From NCBI GenBank assembly GCA_963811225.1, contig CAWEQO010000007.1:186001-250000 (forward strand): DNA of 64,000 nt, read 5' to 3'. Origin of the DNA: CAWEQO01 sp963811225. GTDB lineage: Bacteria; Chloroflexota; Anaerolineae; Anaerolineales; Anaerolineaceae. The position numbers and the translations under genes are program-made. Below, piece after piece: positions 37,662-45,496 of this stretch. The notes beneath the pieces were generated by a model, which saw nothing but the letters and a program-made list of their open reading frames with translations, was not told where the DNA came from and did not search any database. Each line of letters starts with the position of its first letter. Position 1 is the stretch's first letter.

Positions 37662-37761
37662 GAGCGCAGGGCAAAATCACTGCCGAAGAAATCAGAGGCG
37701 CAGAGAAATGACATTTCTCTGCGCCTCTGATTTCTTCGGCAGTGATTTTGCCCTGCGCTCT
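37661..37761. terminator. 101-bp perfect palindrome joining two convergent stop codons
   Basis: Arms 37661-37710 and 37712-37761 are perfectly complementary over 50 bp around a single central base. The left arm begins at the last base of the TAA of the M23 gene, and the right arm ends inside the TAG of the cupredoxin-like gene. RNA from either side would form a 48- to 50-bp hairpin. The left arm is purine-rich. It is the longest of the set. Confidence 0.85.
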
Positions 37762-38173
37762 ATGGCTCAATCGTAATAAACCGCCCAACAAGGCCGTCAT
37801 CGACATCACCGGGCAGGGCGCTGATGACGTCGTACTCGCCGGGCATGGCTGGCGTCTGGAAAGTAACTGTGGTAGACTCCCCAGGTTGCAGTTTCACTTG
37901 AAAAAAGACATTTTGGCGGTCGTTCTCGTCGAACGTACCGGAGAGCGGGCGGGCCAGCAGGGTCCAATCGTGAGGCGCTTCTCCCTGGTTATTCAGGAGG
38001 AGGGTGACATTTTCCCCTGCCGGAACCCACCATTTGGACGGCTGGAAGCTGGAATCTGTCAAGGCTGCCTCGATCTCGGTTGAGGTCTGCAAATGGGCCG
38101 GAGCGCAAGCGCTCGGGCCAAGGCAGACAGCGAAAATCAGAACGATGAGAATTACAATTTTCTTAACCATCAA
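37760..38173 (-). CDS. Cupredoxin-like lipoprotein, probably without a copper site
   Basis: 137 residues. Signal peptide with lipobox SAC (Cys23), then a beta-sandwich of cupredoxin type: WWVPAGENVTLLLNNQGEAPHDW and a C-terminal QTPAMPGEYDVISALPGD. The His of the first ligand position is present (PHDW), but the C-terminal Cys and His of the usual YxCxxPGH loop are replaced (YDVISALPGD), so type 1 copper binding is unlikely. Role unknown. Confidence 0.78.
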   Translation of the reverse strand: MMVKKIVILIVLIFAVCLGPSACAPAHLQTSTEIEAALTDSSFQPSKWWVPAGENVTLLLNNQGEAPHDWTLLARPLSGTFDENDRQNVFFQVKLQPGESTTVTFQTPAMPGEYDVISALPGDVDDGLVGRFITIEP

Positions 38174-38187
38174 TCCTTCTGTAGCTC

Positions 38188-38216
38188 TTGCTTATTTAGA
38201 ACGTGCGTACTATAAT
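38188..38216 (+). promoter_or_regulatory. Promoter of the lytic transglycosylase gene
   Basis: TTGCTT (38188-38193), 17 bases and a perfect TATAAT (38211-38216). The start point near 38223 lies downstream of the earliest in-frame ATG (38203), which supports the start codon at 38290. Confidence 0.75.
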
Positions 38217-38289
38217 AAAACGGTCTCACGATCCACAATTTGTAACTACCTGCGCAGTTATTCCTTATTATAGAACAGGGCAACCCACC

Positions 38290-38958
38290 ATGATCAGTGT
38301 GCAAAAGGCCATTTTTCCAGGCATCGTTGGGGCAATTCTCGTTATTATTCTGATCACGACTTTGATTGCCAATCCACACATCGTCCTGGCCTCTACCGCT
38401 GAACCGCAAGCCACACCGGCTCAACCAGCCGTCAGTGGAGAAATGCTGAATGTGCCGCCGTCGACGCTGCAGCCGATGACCTCCCTGTTGAATCCTTCAC
38501 AGCAGTCAGAAAATGCGGCTTCAGATGCAGCGGCCTCTGTTGGTTGTGCCATGACGGCTGCCATGCCGGAAACGGTCCGGCAGTGGTGCACGCAGATTGA
38601 CCAATACTCTCAGCAAAATGGCCTGGATCCAAAACTGATCGCTGCTTTGATCACGCAAGAGAGCAACGGCGACTCGAATGCAGTATCGCACAGTGGGGCA
38701 GTCGGGTTAATGCAGGTCATGCCGAGCGATGGTGTCGCTGCTTCTTTCATGTGCGCGGCCGGTCCTTGCTTCAGCGATCGTCCAACCATGCAGCAGCTCT
38801 ACGACCCAGATTACAACATTCAGTTCGGAACGCAGTACCTGGCCAGCCTGGTCCAGCGCTACGGAGACTTACGTGAAGCGCTGCGATCGTACGGGCCCCG
38901 TGATCGAGGTTATGAATACGCCGATATCGTGCTGTCTATTTATGGCAGTTATCAGTAA
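38290..38958 (+). CDS. Lytic transglycosylase, SLT (goose-lysozyme-like) domain
   Basis: 222 residues from the ATG at 38290; an earlier ATG at 38203 lies upstream of the predicted transcription start. One N-terminal membrane or signal helix (about 8-28), a low-complexity linker, then the SLT domain (about 98-215): LIAALITQESNGDSNAVSHS with the catalytic Glu, GAVGLMQVMP, and QFGTQYLASLVQRYGDLREAL. It cuts glycan strands of peptidoglycan. CAGGG lies upstream of the start. Confidence 0.87.
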   Translation: MISVQKAIFPGIVGAILVIILITTLIANPHIVLASTAEPQATPAQPAVSGEMLNVPPSTLQPMTSLLNPSQQSENAASDAAASVGCAMTAAMPETVRQWCTQIDQYSQQNGLDPKLIAALITQESNGDSNAVSHSGAVGLMQVMPSDGVAASFMCAAGPCFSDRPTMQQLYDPDYNIQFGTQYLASLVQRYGDLREALRSYGPRDRGYEYADIVLSIYGSYQ

Positions 38959-38979
38959 AAGCAAACCACCAAGAAACAC

Positions 38980-39029
38980 AAAAAACCACGAAGGGTAGAG
39001 CGAAATCGTTCTACCCTTCGTGGTTTTTT
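38980..39029. terminator. Bidirectional terminator with 23-bp arms
   Basis: Arms 38980-39002 and 39007-39029 pair with one G·U, and each has an outer A6/T6 run, so both transcripts get a U-tract. It lies between convergent stops at 38958 and 39028, overlapping the second. A related word, ACCACCAAGAAACAC, lies just before the left arm. Confidence 0.85.
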
Positions 39030-39567
39030 AGGTATTGTTCTTTTGCTCATCCTCATCTTCAGAAAACAGCATCTCCGAGCGGGGCTTGGCGCTTGGGGTG
39101 GCTCCGGCCAGATGGATCAAGCGATCTATACCGCGCAGCAGGAGCCGGTCGATCTGGTCGGCGGAAGCCTCATACATCCTGGCCGACTCGCCCATCGGAT
39201 CACGCACCGACACCTGCACGCCCGACATCTCACTGAGCATGTAGATTCGTCCGGCCATCTCAGGGAATTCGAACTGCAAGGCTTCTTTCTGACCGGCCTC
39301 CATGGTCAGCACCAACTGGAACTGTGACAGCAGCTCAGCCGTCACCTCCCGAGAGCGGTGACCGGAAATGTCCAGGCCGCGGCGAGAGATGGCTTGTTGG
39401 GCTTCTGCGGCGGCATGCTGACCGCGAACCGCCCACGTGCCGGCCGATTCAATCCGCCACTCGCGCCAATCCTGGCGGTACTGCTGCAAGCGAACCAGCA
39501 GCAGCGCCTCTGCCATGGGAGAGCGGTTGACGTTGCCGGTGCAGACGAAGAGAACAGATGCAGCCAT
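39028..39567 (-). CDS. Low-molecular-weight protein-tyrosine phosphatase
   Basis: 179 residues. The P-loop is VCTGNVNRSPMAEALL (Cys and Arg of the CX5R motif near residues 9-15), with SAGT next, and the general-acid Asp is in VRDPMGES where the family has a DPxG/DPY motif. It is six bases downstream of gmd, so it may control the phosphorylation of a polysaccharide-export or polymerisation kinase, as Wzb-type enzymes do; this is inference from the neighbour. A Ser/Asp/Glu-rich tail extends beyond the domain. Confidence 0.88.
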   Translation of the reverse strand: MAASVLFVCTGNVNRSPMAEALLLVRLQQYRQDWREWRIESAGTWAVRGQHAAAEAQQAISRRGLDISGHRSREVTAELLSQFQLVLTMEAGQKEALQFEFPEMAGRIYMLSEMSGVQVSVRDPMGESARMYEASADQIDRLLLRGIDRLIHLAGATPSAKPRSEMLFSEDEDEQKNNT

Positions 39568-39573
39568 AGGAGC

Positions 39574-40641
39574 TTACTCCATGCTGACGACCTGTTGATC
39601 CCAACGGTGCCAGCCTCCGAAGCAGTTCTCCAGGATCTGGCGGCCTTCACCGGGGCTTTCCAGGCCAAGCCGTTCCATGTCCGCATCGATCATGATGCGC
39701 ACCAGCTCGTGGAAGCGCACCCGCGGCGACCACTGCAGCTCCTCACGGAAATGGGAGGGATCTGCCAGCAAGTAGTCCACCTCGGTCGGGCGGAAGTAGC
39801 GTGGATCAATGCGGACATAATCCTGCCAGTCGAGGCCGACGTACCCAAAGGCTTCGTCCAGGAACTCGCGCACGGTATGCGCCTCACCGGTGCCGATGGC
39901 GAAATCGTTCGATTTCTCCTGCTGCAAGATTGTCCACATCGCTTCGACGTACTCGGGCGCATAACCCCAGTCGCGCTTCGAGTCCAGGTTGCCCAGATAG
40001 AGATGGCGCTGCTTATCGGCCAGGATGTGAGCCACGGCGCGAGTGATCTTGCGGGTGACGAAGGTTTCGCCACGGCGTGGAGACTCGTGGTTGAACAGGA
40101 TGCCGTTGCAGGCGAACATGTCGTAGCCTTCGCGGTAGTTGCGGGTGACCCAGTAGGCGTACACCTTCGCGGCGGCGTAAGGGCTGCGCGGCTCGAAGGG
40201 GGTGGATTCGTTTTGCGGCGGGTGGGCACTGCCGAACATCTCGCTTGAAGAGGCCTGATAGAAGCGGGCTTGCGTGCCGCTTTTGCGGATGGCTTCGAGG
40301 ATGCGGATGGTGCCCAGGCCGGTCACGTCGCCCGTGTATTCGGGCATGTCGAAGCTGACGCGCACGTGGCTTTGGGCGGCCAGGTGGTAGACCTCGTCGG
40401 GCTTGACGTTATAGATGATATTCAACAAGGTCTCTTGAACCGAGATATCCCCATAATGGAGGTACAGGTGTACTTTTTCGCCATTGTTGTGTGGGTCGTG
40501 GTAAATGTGATCGATGCGACGGGTGTTGAATGTGCTGGCGCGGCGGATGATTCCATGCACCTCGTAACCTTTGGACAACAATAACTCAGCGAGGTACGAT
40601 CCATCCTGCCCAGTGATACCGGTGATGAGTGCTTTTTTCAA
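39574..40641 (-). CDS. gmd: GDP-mannose 4,6-dehydratase
   Basis: Extended short-chain dehydrogenase that converts GDP-D-mannose to GDP-4-keto-6-deoxy-D-mannose, the precursor of fucose, rhamnose and perosamine. 355 residues. GITGQDGSYLAELLL (NADP site), RRASTFNTRRIDH, the catalytic SSSEMFG and YAAAKVYAYW (Tyr, Lys), and FNHESPRRGETFVTRKI are all diagnostic. It has a near-perfect promoter and heads a two-gene unit with the tyrosine phosphatase. Confidence 0.95.
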   Translation of the reverse strand: MKKALITGITGQDGSYLAELLLSKGYEVHGIIRRASTFNTRRIDHIYHDPHNNGEKVHLYLHYGDISVQETLLNIIYNVKPDEVYHLAAQSHVRVSFDMPEYTGDVTGLGTIRILEAIRKSGTQARFYQASSSEMFGSAHPPQNESTPFEPRSPYAAAKVYAYWVTRNYREGYDMFACNGILFNHESPRRGETFVTRKITRAVAHILADKQRHLYLGNLDSKRDWGYAPEYVEAMWTILQQEKSNDFAIGTGEAHTVREFLDEAFGYVGLDWQDYVRIDPRYFRPTEVDYLLADPSHFREELQWSPRVRFHELVRIMIDADMERLGLESPGEGRQILENCFGGWHRWDQQVVSME

Positions 40642-40677
40642 CTGACCTCCTAATTCATCAAAGGAATGTGCTTTGTA

Positions 40678-40706
40678 AGTATAACCACGCTGCAGAATGC
40701 TGTCAA
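40678..40706 (-). promoter_or_regulatory. Sigma-70 promoter of gmd
   Basis: TTGACA (40701-40706), 17 bases and TATACT (40678-40683) on the minus strand. The start near 40671 gives a leader of about 30 bases. Confidence 0.85.
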
Positions 40707-40806
40707 TTCATGGAGAAGAGAGCGGAGATTAGAGAGCACTTATCGCGCCTGCGCGCTTCTCCCTGCTCTCTGCCTTCATGGTACAATCGGCCTAGCGGAG
40801 TATTCC

Positions 40807-42285
40807 TTGAGACGAGCCTCTTCATTTTCTTTCCTGCGATGGCTATCGCTGTTCTTCATCTTCTTGGCGGTGCTGTTGACCGTCATCGAGCTGGTGCAGT
40901 ACAGCCGCATCCGCAACACTTTCCCACCCGGCATGATGATCGCAAGTGTGCCGGTGGGTGGGCTGGACCCGCAGCAAGCCGCCGACCGGCTGGTGCAGGC
41001 CTACAGTGTGCCGATCGAGCTCCATTACGGCGAGGGAGTGATCCAGATCAAGCCCTCGGTGGTCGGCTTTGAACTCGACCTTCAGAGCATGCTGGCCGCG
41101 GGCGACTTGCAGCGTGTCGACCAGCCCTTCTGGAACGCCTTCTGGGACTTTCTGTGGAACCGCATGCCGGCCCCAGGCAACATTCCGCTGCGCGCCGATG
41201 TCTCAGAGGATCGCTTGCGCGCCTACTTGCTGACTGAAGTGGCGCTGCGCTACGACCAGCCGCCCTCGGCGGCGATGCCTGTGCCGGGCTCGGTCAGTTT
41301 CTCGTCCGGCAGCCCAGGCTCGACCCTCAACATCGACCGGGCGGTGGTGTTGATCGAAGATGCGTTGAGCTCGCCAACGGTGCGGGTGATTAACCTGCCA
41401 ATTAAGAAGGTTGCACCCAACCGGCCTTCCTTCTCGAACCTGGAAATCCTGCTTAAACAAACCATCGACCTGTCCGGTTTTGATGGGACCGCCGAAGTCT
41501 ATCTTCTGGATTTGCAGACCAATAAAGAGTTGAATTTTGCTTACCAAGATGGCCAGACGCTCAAGCCGGATGTGGCTTTTACCGCCGCCAGCACGATGAA
41601 GATCCCCATCATGGTGTCGATTTTCCGGCGTACGGACGAGCCCACCCCGCAGGATATCATCGATCAGATGGTGCTGATGATCGAGCGTTCTGAGAACGAC
41701 CCGGCCGACCGCTTGATGGAGCAAGTGCTGGACCGCAACCTGGGTCCTCTGGAGGTGAGTGAGGATCTGAAGGCGTTGGGCTTGAAGAATACATTTTTGG
41801 CCGGGTACTTCTACCCAGGCGCGCCGCTCTTGCAGGCTTTTCAGACGCCGGCTAACCAGCGCGAAGACGTCTCCACCGATCCCGACCGCTACAACCAGAC
41901 CACACCGGCCGAGCTGGGCATGCTGCTGACCGATATCTATCAATGTTCCGAGACCGGCGGGGGCACGTTTGCGGCCGTTTGGCCCGGGCAGATCAGTCAG
42001 AATGAGTGCCGTGAGATGATCGACCTGTTGACCAAAAACGACATTCCGGTGCTGATCCAGGGCGGCCTGCCAGAAGGGACGCGCATCGCCCACAAGCACG
42101 GATGGATCACCGAGACGGACGGGCTGCAGCACATGGCCGGTGACGCCGCCATCGTCTACTCCCCCGGCGGCAATTTCATCCTGGTGATATTCCTGCACCA
42201 CCCGGCGCAGCTGGTGTTCGACCCCGCCAATAATTTGGTGATCGAGCTGACCCAGGCGGTGTATAACTACTTCAATATGCAGTAG
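40807..42285 (+). CDS. Membrane-anchored beta-lactamase-fold serine hydrolase with peptidoglycan-binding-like N-terminal domain
   Basis: 492 residues from the TTG at 40807, chosen because GGAG lies six bases before it and the open frame further upstream crosses the gmd promoter. One membrane helix (about 10-30), then a VanW/YoaR-type peptidoglycan-binding-like domain (about 45-190, PVGGLDPQQAADRLVQAY), then a class A beta-lactamase fold (about 205-490) with STMK (Ser and Lys), SEND in the SxN position, and KHG in the KTG position. It could be a penicillin-binding-type enzyme or a beta-lactamase; resistance cannot be inferred. Confidence 0.8.
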   Translation: MRRASSFSFLRWLSLFFIFLAVLLTVIELVQYSRIRNTFPPGMMIASVPVGGLDPQQAADRLVQAYSVPIELHYGEGVIQIKPSVVGFELDLQSMLAAGDLQRVDQPFWNAFWDFLWNRMPAPGNIPLRADVSEDRLRAYLLTEVALRYDQPPSAAMPVPGSVSFSSGSPGSTLNIDRAVVLIEDALSSPTVRVINLPIKKVAPNRPSFSNLEILLKQTIDLSGFDGTAEVYLLDLQTNKELNFAYQDGQTLKPDVAFTAASTMKIPIMVSIFRRTDEPTPQDIIDQMVLMIERSENDPADRLMEQVLDRNLGPLEVSEDLKALGLKNTFLAGYFYPGAPLLQAFQTPANQREDVSTDPDRYNQTTPAELGMLLTDIYQCSETGGGTFAAVWPGQISQNECREMIDLLTKNDIPVLIQGGLPEGTRIAHKHGWITETDGLQHMAGDAAIVYSPGGNFILVIFLHHPAQLVFDPANNLVIELTQAVYNYFNMQ

Positions 42286-42287
42286 GG

Positions 42288-42354
42288 GAGAAAAAAAGAG
42301 AATAGAGGGTCGTTAGAATCGGATTCTAACGACCCTCTATTCTCTTTTTTTCTC
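42288..42354. terminator. 67-bp perfect palindrome (33-bp arms) between convergent genes
   Basis: Arms 42288-42320 and 42322-42354 match perfectly around one central base. The left arm starts GAGAAAAAAAGAG, giving a T7 run in the 3' arm of either transcript. It lies between the stops at 42285 and 42362. Confidence 0.85.
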
Positions 42355-42361
42355 GTTTCTC

Positions 42362-43462
42362 TCAATGCAAAAAAGCTTCCTCCAGCCGCAGAACCAGTTC
42401 TTCGAGCGGGATACCAGCTCTTCCACACAGCTCCGCCTGCAGCGCCAACAGCGGCGGCAGGATCTCCCTCATCGAGTCCGTCACGTTTGGATAGCGCTCG
42501 CTCAGCCGGCGCATGCGCTCTTGCAGCGTCACCGGCCAGCCGCGCTCGATGAGCTTGTCGGCGAAGTAGACCAGTTTCTGCTCCCAGGTCTGTGGGGTCC
42601 GATCGGGGTCCCTCATATCGGAGAGCATGTGGCGGCGGGTGATCTCTGCCAGCACAGGCTCGCCGAGCGCCTCCAACGCCCGCGCGCCGGCTTCGCCGTG
42701 GCTCAGGCGTTCGCCTTCCTTTTGCGGCATGATCTTGCCGATATCGTGCAGCAGGCCGCCACGATGGGCCAGGATGGGATTGACCTGTGTCCCGTTGGCG
42801 CGCATCCACAAGGCGATCCGGTAGGCCACCCCGGCCACCGACAGTTGGTGCTCGATCAGGTTCAGCCCCGCGCCGTGCAGTTGGAGCCAGGCCAGACAGG
42901 TGTCGACGCGCGGCAGTCCGAGGTTTTCGATGGCATCCGGAAGATTGGCGAGATTATCGATGTCGCCATCCTGCAGGGGTAGTAACCCTTGCGAGGACTG
43001 ATTGCCGGGGTTATACCAGACAGAGAGCCAACCGGCTTGCAGCGGGCCGAGCGTATCGGCCTTGTACTCGTCGCCGATCATCACGCAATTCACAGGATCC
43101 TCGTCGATCTGAGCGGAGAGGTTGGTGAAGAAAGCCGGGTTGGGCTTGCGGGCGCCCAGTTCGTGCATGGTGAAGATGCGCTCGAAGAAGCCCCCCAGCT
43201 CGACCCGGTCCAATGCAGCCCGAATTTGCGCGGCCGAGGAATCGACAGCGTTGCTGGCGACGAACAGGCGGAAGCGGCCCTGCAGTCGGTCCACAGCTTC
43301 GAGCGCGCCGTCGACTGCGGACACTTCGGGCCAGTCCTTCATGGCGCCTTGATATTCAGGGAACAAGCGCATCAGCGTATCACCCCAGTCGAAAACCAGA
43401 GTCGTGGGGGCGTGAGAAGTCCATTGGGTTATCTCCTCTATACACTTTCCATCGCCTCCCAC
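42362..43462 (-). CDS. HAD phosphatase fused to an HD-domain hydrolase
   Basis: 366 residues, two metal hydrolase domains in one chain. The HAD part (about 20-180) has FDWGDTLM, ASNAVDSS, ARKPNPAFF and MIGDEYKAD. The HD part (about 205-330) has His in EHQLSVAG, the HD pair in LLHDIGK, then SHGEAGARAL and RRHMLSD. The frame opens with GTG at 43462, overlapping the upstream acetyltransferase gene by 25 bases. HD domains of this kind hydrolyse nucleotides or phosphodiesters; substrates of this fusion are unknown. Confidence 0.83.
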   Translation of the reverse strand: MGGDGKCIEEITQWTSHAPTTLVFDWGDTLMRLFPEYQGAMKDWPEVSAVDGALEAVDRLQGRFRLFVASNAVDSSAAQIRAALDRVELGGFFERIFTMHELGARKPNPAFFTNLSAQIDEDPVNCVMIGDEYKADTLGPLQAGWLSVWYNPGNQSSQGLLPLQDGDIDNLANLPDAIENLGLPRVDTCLAWLQLHGAGLNLIEHQLSVAGVAYRIALWMRANGTQVNPILAHRGGLLHDIGKIMPQKEGERLSHGEAGARALEALGEPVLAEITRRHMLSDMRDPDRTPQTWEQKLVYFADKLIERGWPVTLQERMRRLSERYPNVTDSMREILPPLLALQAELCGRAGIPLEELVLRLEEAFLH

Positions 43463-43989
43463 TCTTTACGCAGCAGGCCCATGTAGAGCATGTCCCAGCG
43501 CCGGCCGTCGCGGTGCAGCCACTGACGCTCGCGCCCTTCCTCCTTGAACCCGAGCTTTTCATAGGATTTTATGGCGCGTGGATTGTAGTCAAAGACGGTC
43601 AGGTTAATGCGGTTCAGGTTCAACTCGCGGAAGGCGTAGCGGATCAAAATGCGGAAGGCATCTGTGCCGTAGCCCTTGCCCCAATAATCACGCTCGCCGA
43701 TGCCGATCCCCACCCAGGCGTGCCGGGCGGTCCAGTCGAAGCCGTTCAGGTCGATCTCCCCCAGCGCGCGGTCGTCTTCCAAGCTGCGGATGATCCACAT
43801 ATAGAACGATCCGACATTCTTTTCCAGCCACTCGCGCACCTGCTTGGGCGTCCTGCGCCGCAGCGGGTCGCTGTCCAGCAGGCGCATATACTCGCTGTCG
43901 CGCCCCCACTTCGCCAGCAGCTCGCCGGCCAGCTCAGGCTCGGCTGCTTCCAACCGCACCAGTTCTCCACGGAAGATTGCGCCGGTCAT
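43438..43989 (-). CDS. GNAT-family N-acetyltransferase, RimJ/RimL type
   Basis: 183 residues with the GNAT order of elements: N-terminal strand GELVRLEAAEP, WIIRSLEDDRALGEIDL, the acetyl-CoA binding GIGERDYWGKGYGTDAFRIL (R/Q-x-x-G-x-G/A form), and FDYNPRAIKSYEKLGFKEEG. It overlaps the next upstream GNAT gene by four bases (ATGA). Such enzymes acetylate protein N-termini or small amines; target unknown. Confidence 0.88.
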   Translation of the reverse strand: MTGAIFRGELVRLEAAEPELAGELLAKWGRDSEYMRLLDSDPLRRRTPKQVREWLEKNVGSFYMWIIRSLEDDRALGEIDLNGFDWTARHAWVGIGIGERDYWGKGYGTDAFRILIRYAFRELNLNRINLTVFDYNPRAIKSYEKLGFKEEGRERQWLHRDGRRWDMLYMGLLRKEWEAMESV

Positions 43990-44564
43990 GCCTGCACCTC
44001 CACGTTCTTACTCTGCCACTCGGTTTGAAGGATTCCGTAATGCAGCTGGTCCCACAACCGGTCGGCGCGATAGACAAACTGGCGCAGGCGCGCCTCCAGC
44101 GTGAGCCCTGCTTCCTCCAGGCGGTCGATCTGGTCGTAGTCATACTCGGGCGTCACCATGGTCACACGATACAAGTTCAGCTCACGGAAGGCAAACTGCA
44201 GGCCCAGCGCCAATGCATCCCGAGCTACAGCATGACGGGACTCCTCTTCGCCAAGGATCAATTCGATCCGCCCAACCGCATGGGTCCAATTGAGACGAGT
44301 CAGGCGCAAGATGCCGACCAGCCGCTCGTCTGCTTTGAGATGTAAGCCAAACAGAAACGAGGTGTTGGCTTCTTCCAATTCCTTCTGCATTCCTTCCAGG
44401 GTTTTACGCGCCTCGAACGGCGGCAGCGGCCGCGGTTGGCCCTCCACCAGCATTCGGGCGATGTCCAGGTCGTAGCTCCAGGCCGAGACCGTATTCGCGT
44501 CCTGGTCTGGATCGACGGCCGCCAGGCGGACGGCGTCTCCGTCAAACATGGATGTCTCGATCAT
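43986..44564 (-). CDS. GNAT-family N-acetyltransferase, divergent paralogue
   Basis: 192 residues with the same layout as its downstream neighbour: GDAVRLAAVDPD, FLFGLHLKADERLVGILRL, ILGEEESRHAVARDAL in the acetyl-CoA binding position, and FRELNLYRVTMVTPEYDYDQ. The pyrophosphate loop lacks the usual Gly-x-Gly, so acetyl-CoA binding may be weak. The pair probably arose by duplication. Confidence 0.8.
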   Translation of the reverse strand: MIETSMFDGDAVRLAAVDPDQDANTVSAWSYDLDIARMLVEGQPRPLPPFEARKTLEGMQKELEEANTSFLFGLHLKADERLVGILRLTRLNWTHAVGRIELILGEEESRHAVARDALALGLQFAFRELNLYRVTMVTPEYDYDQIDRLEEAGLTLEARLRQFVYRADRLWDQLHYGILQTEWQSKNVEVQA

Positions 44565-44645
44565 TGTCCTTCCTCGTTGTGGTTGGTTTCTTCAGGGTGC
44601 AATCCGTGAAGATGATTCTCGGTGTTCTAAGCCAAAACCAATGCG

Positions 44646-45113
44646 TCACGCTCGGACTTTTTTCCCTGCCTGGTTGCGACTGCGCGCATCGACCCGGATT
44701 GGGCGTGCTCTGCCGCCTTCACAGCTGATCCACTCAAAGCCCTGCAGTTCTTCGTACAGGTCCAGCAGGTCTTTCAGCGTCGCACTGCTGCCGAGCAAGT
44801 CGCTGTGCGAGAACGTGACCACGCGCCGGAATTTGCCGGCCAGCATGTCCCGCTTCATTTGTTGGTAAGCCGGGCGGTTTTGGAGTTCCGCTGAGTTGAT
44901 GTCGACGTAGATCGCCACCAAGTTTTCAAATCCCAGCTGCCTTTGAATGACGTTCAACCCGGCATACAAGCGATGTTTGGCTTCATGACTATACGGCTCC
45001 CGGTCGTCCAGGCCGCCGCGCACGTAAAAACCGAAGGCCTCCGGATTTCCGGCGGCATCTTCGTTCAAGTAATCGATCCGGTGTCCCCCCTGGATCATTA
45101 AGGTCTCAATCAT
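44646..45113 (-). CDS. Resolvase-like protein lacking the catalytic serine
   Basis: 155 residues from the ATG at 45113, which has a full AGGAGGT five bases upstream. The sequence follows the fold of the serine recombinase catalytic domain: FGFYVRGG (30-34), then RLYAGLNVIQRQLGFENLVA, RPAYQQMKRDMLAGKFRRVV, FSHSDLLGSSATLKDLLDLY. In active enzymes the first motif is YxRVS; here Gly34 stands in place of the nucleophile, and no DNA-binding domain follows. It is therefore unlikely to cut DNA. Function unknown; it lies upstream of the GNAT pair, with 81 bases between. Confidence 0.65.
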   Translation of the reverse strand: MIETLMIQGGHRIDYLNEDAAGNPEAFGFYVRGGLDDREPYSHEAKHRLYAGLNVIQRQLGFENLVAIYVDINSAELQNRPAYQQMKRDMLAGKFRRVVTFSHSDLLGSSATLKDLLDLYEELQGFEWISCEGGRARPIRVDARSRNQAGKKVRA

Positions 45114-45226
45114 CTCGGACCTCCTTCCACATCTTACATCCAACCAGGGCTGGGCAGTCCCCACTTCTGCGTTTGACGAAAGCTGCAATCGGCAATTCTT
45201 CTTCTCCATACACGGTCTATATACGA

Positions 45227-45268
45227 GCGCCAACAGGCCACGGATCCTTTCCCGTGGCCTGTTGGCGC
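45227..45268. repeat. Perfect 17-bp inverted repeat
   Basis: GCGCCAACAGGCCACGG and its complement with an 8-base loop. It lies between the terminator of the small unit and the resolvase-like gene, 115 bases before its ATG. On the minus strand no T-run follows. It may be a second terminator or a leader structure of the downstream gene. Confidence 0.6.
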
Positions 45269-45284
45269 ATTCTTAATCAAAAAA

Positions 45285-45311
45285 GCCACGGGGTTGGAGT
45301 GCTCCCGTGGC
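45285..45311 (-). terminator. Rho-independent terminator of the small transcription unit
   Basis: The 8-bp stem GCCACGGG/CCCGTGGC with an 11-base loop is followed on the minus strand by TTTTTT. It is a textbook terminator 20 bases past the stop of the 31-codon frame. Confidence 0.82.
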
Positions 45312-45331
45312 CGCCGGTATTTCGCTTTCAG

Positions 45332-45427
45332 TTACCGGTGAATAGGCGCACTCCGAAGAGGTACAGCGCAGCCACCTGAAACACAGGCATCGCGCCGGGC
45401 GGTGACGGTCAAGAAAATATACTCCAT
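45332..45427 (-). CDS. Candidate 31-residue peptide in its own transcription unit
   Basis: From the ATG at 45427 it reads 31 residues, beginning MEYIFLTVTARRDACVSG and ending in IHR. AAAGGAG lies seven bases before the ATG. A strong promoter lies upstream and a terminator just downstream, so the unit is complete within about 190 bases. Two cysteines lie in ACVSGGCAV. It could be a small functional peptide, a leader peptide for attenuation at the terminator, or a non-coding RNA with a chance frame. No family is recognised. Confidence 0.5.
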   Translation of the reverse strand: MEYIFLTVTARRDACVSGGCAVPLRSAPIHR

Positions 45428-45466
45428 TCGAGTGCTCCTTTCACAATAATCTAATCTTACAATGAG

Positions 45467-45496
45467 AGTGTATCACACCGCTTTCAGACGTGTCAA
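45467..45496 (-). promoter_or_regulatory. Promoter of the small transcription unit
   Basis: TTGACA (45491-45496) and TACACT (45467-45472) on the minus strand are 18 bases apart, with TG one base before the -10 (extended form). The start near 45460 gives a leader of about 33 bases. Confidence 0.75.

Noticed and set aside
40666..40806. N-terminal extension of the beta-lactamase-fold protein from 40666
   Set aside because: It crosses the gmd promoter and lacks family features; the TTG at 40807 has a Shine-Dalgarno and precedes the membrane helix.
34585..45360. Shared word GCGCACTCCGAAG near 34585 and 45348
   Set aside because: Same reason: within chance expectation and without common context.
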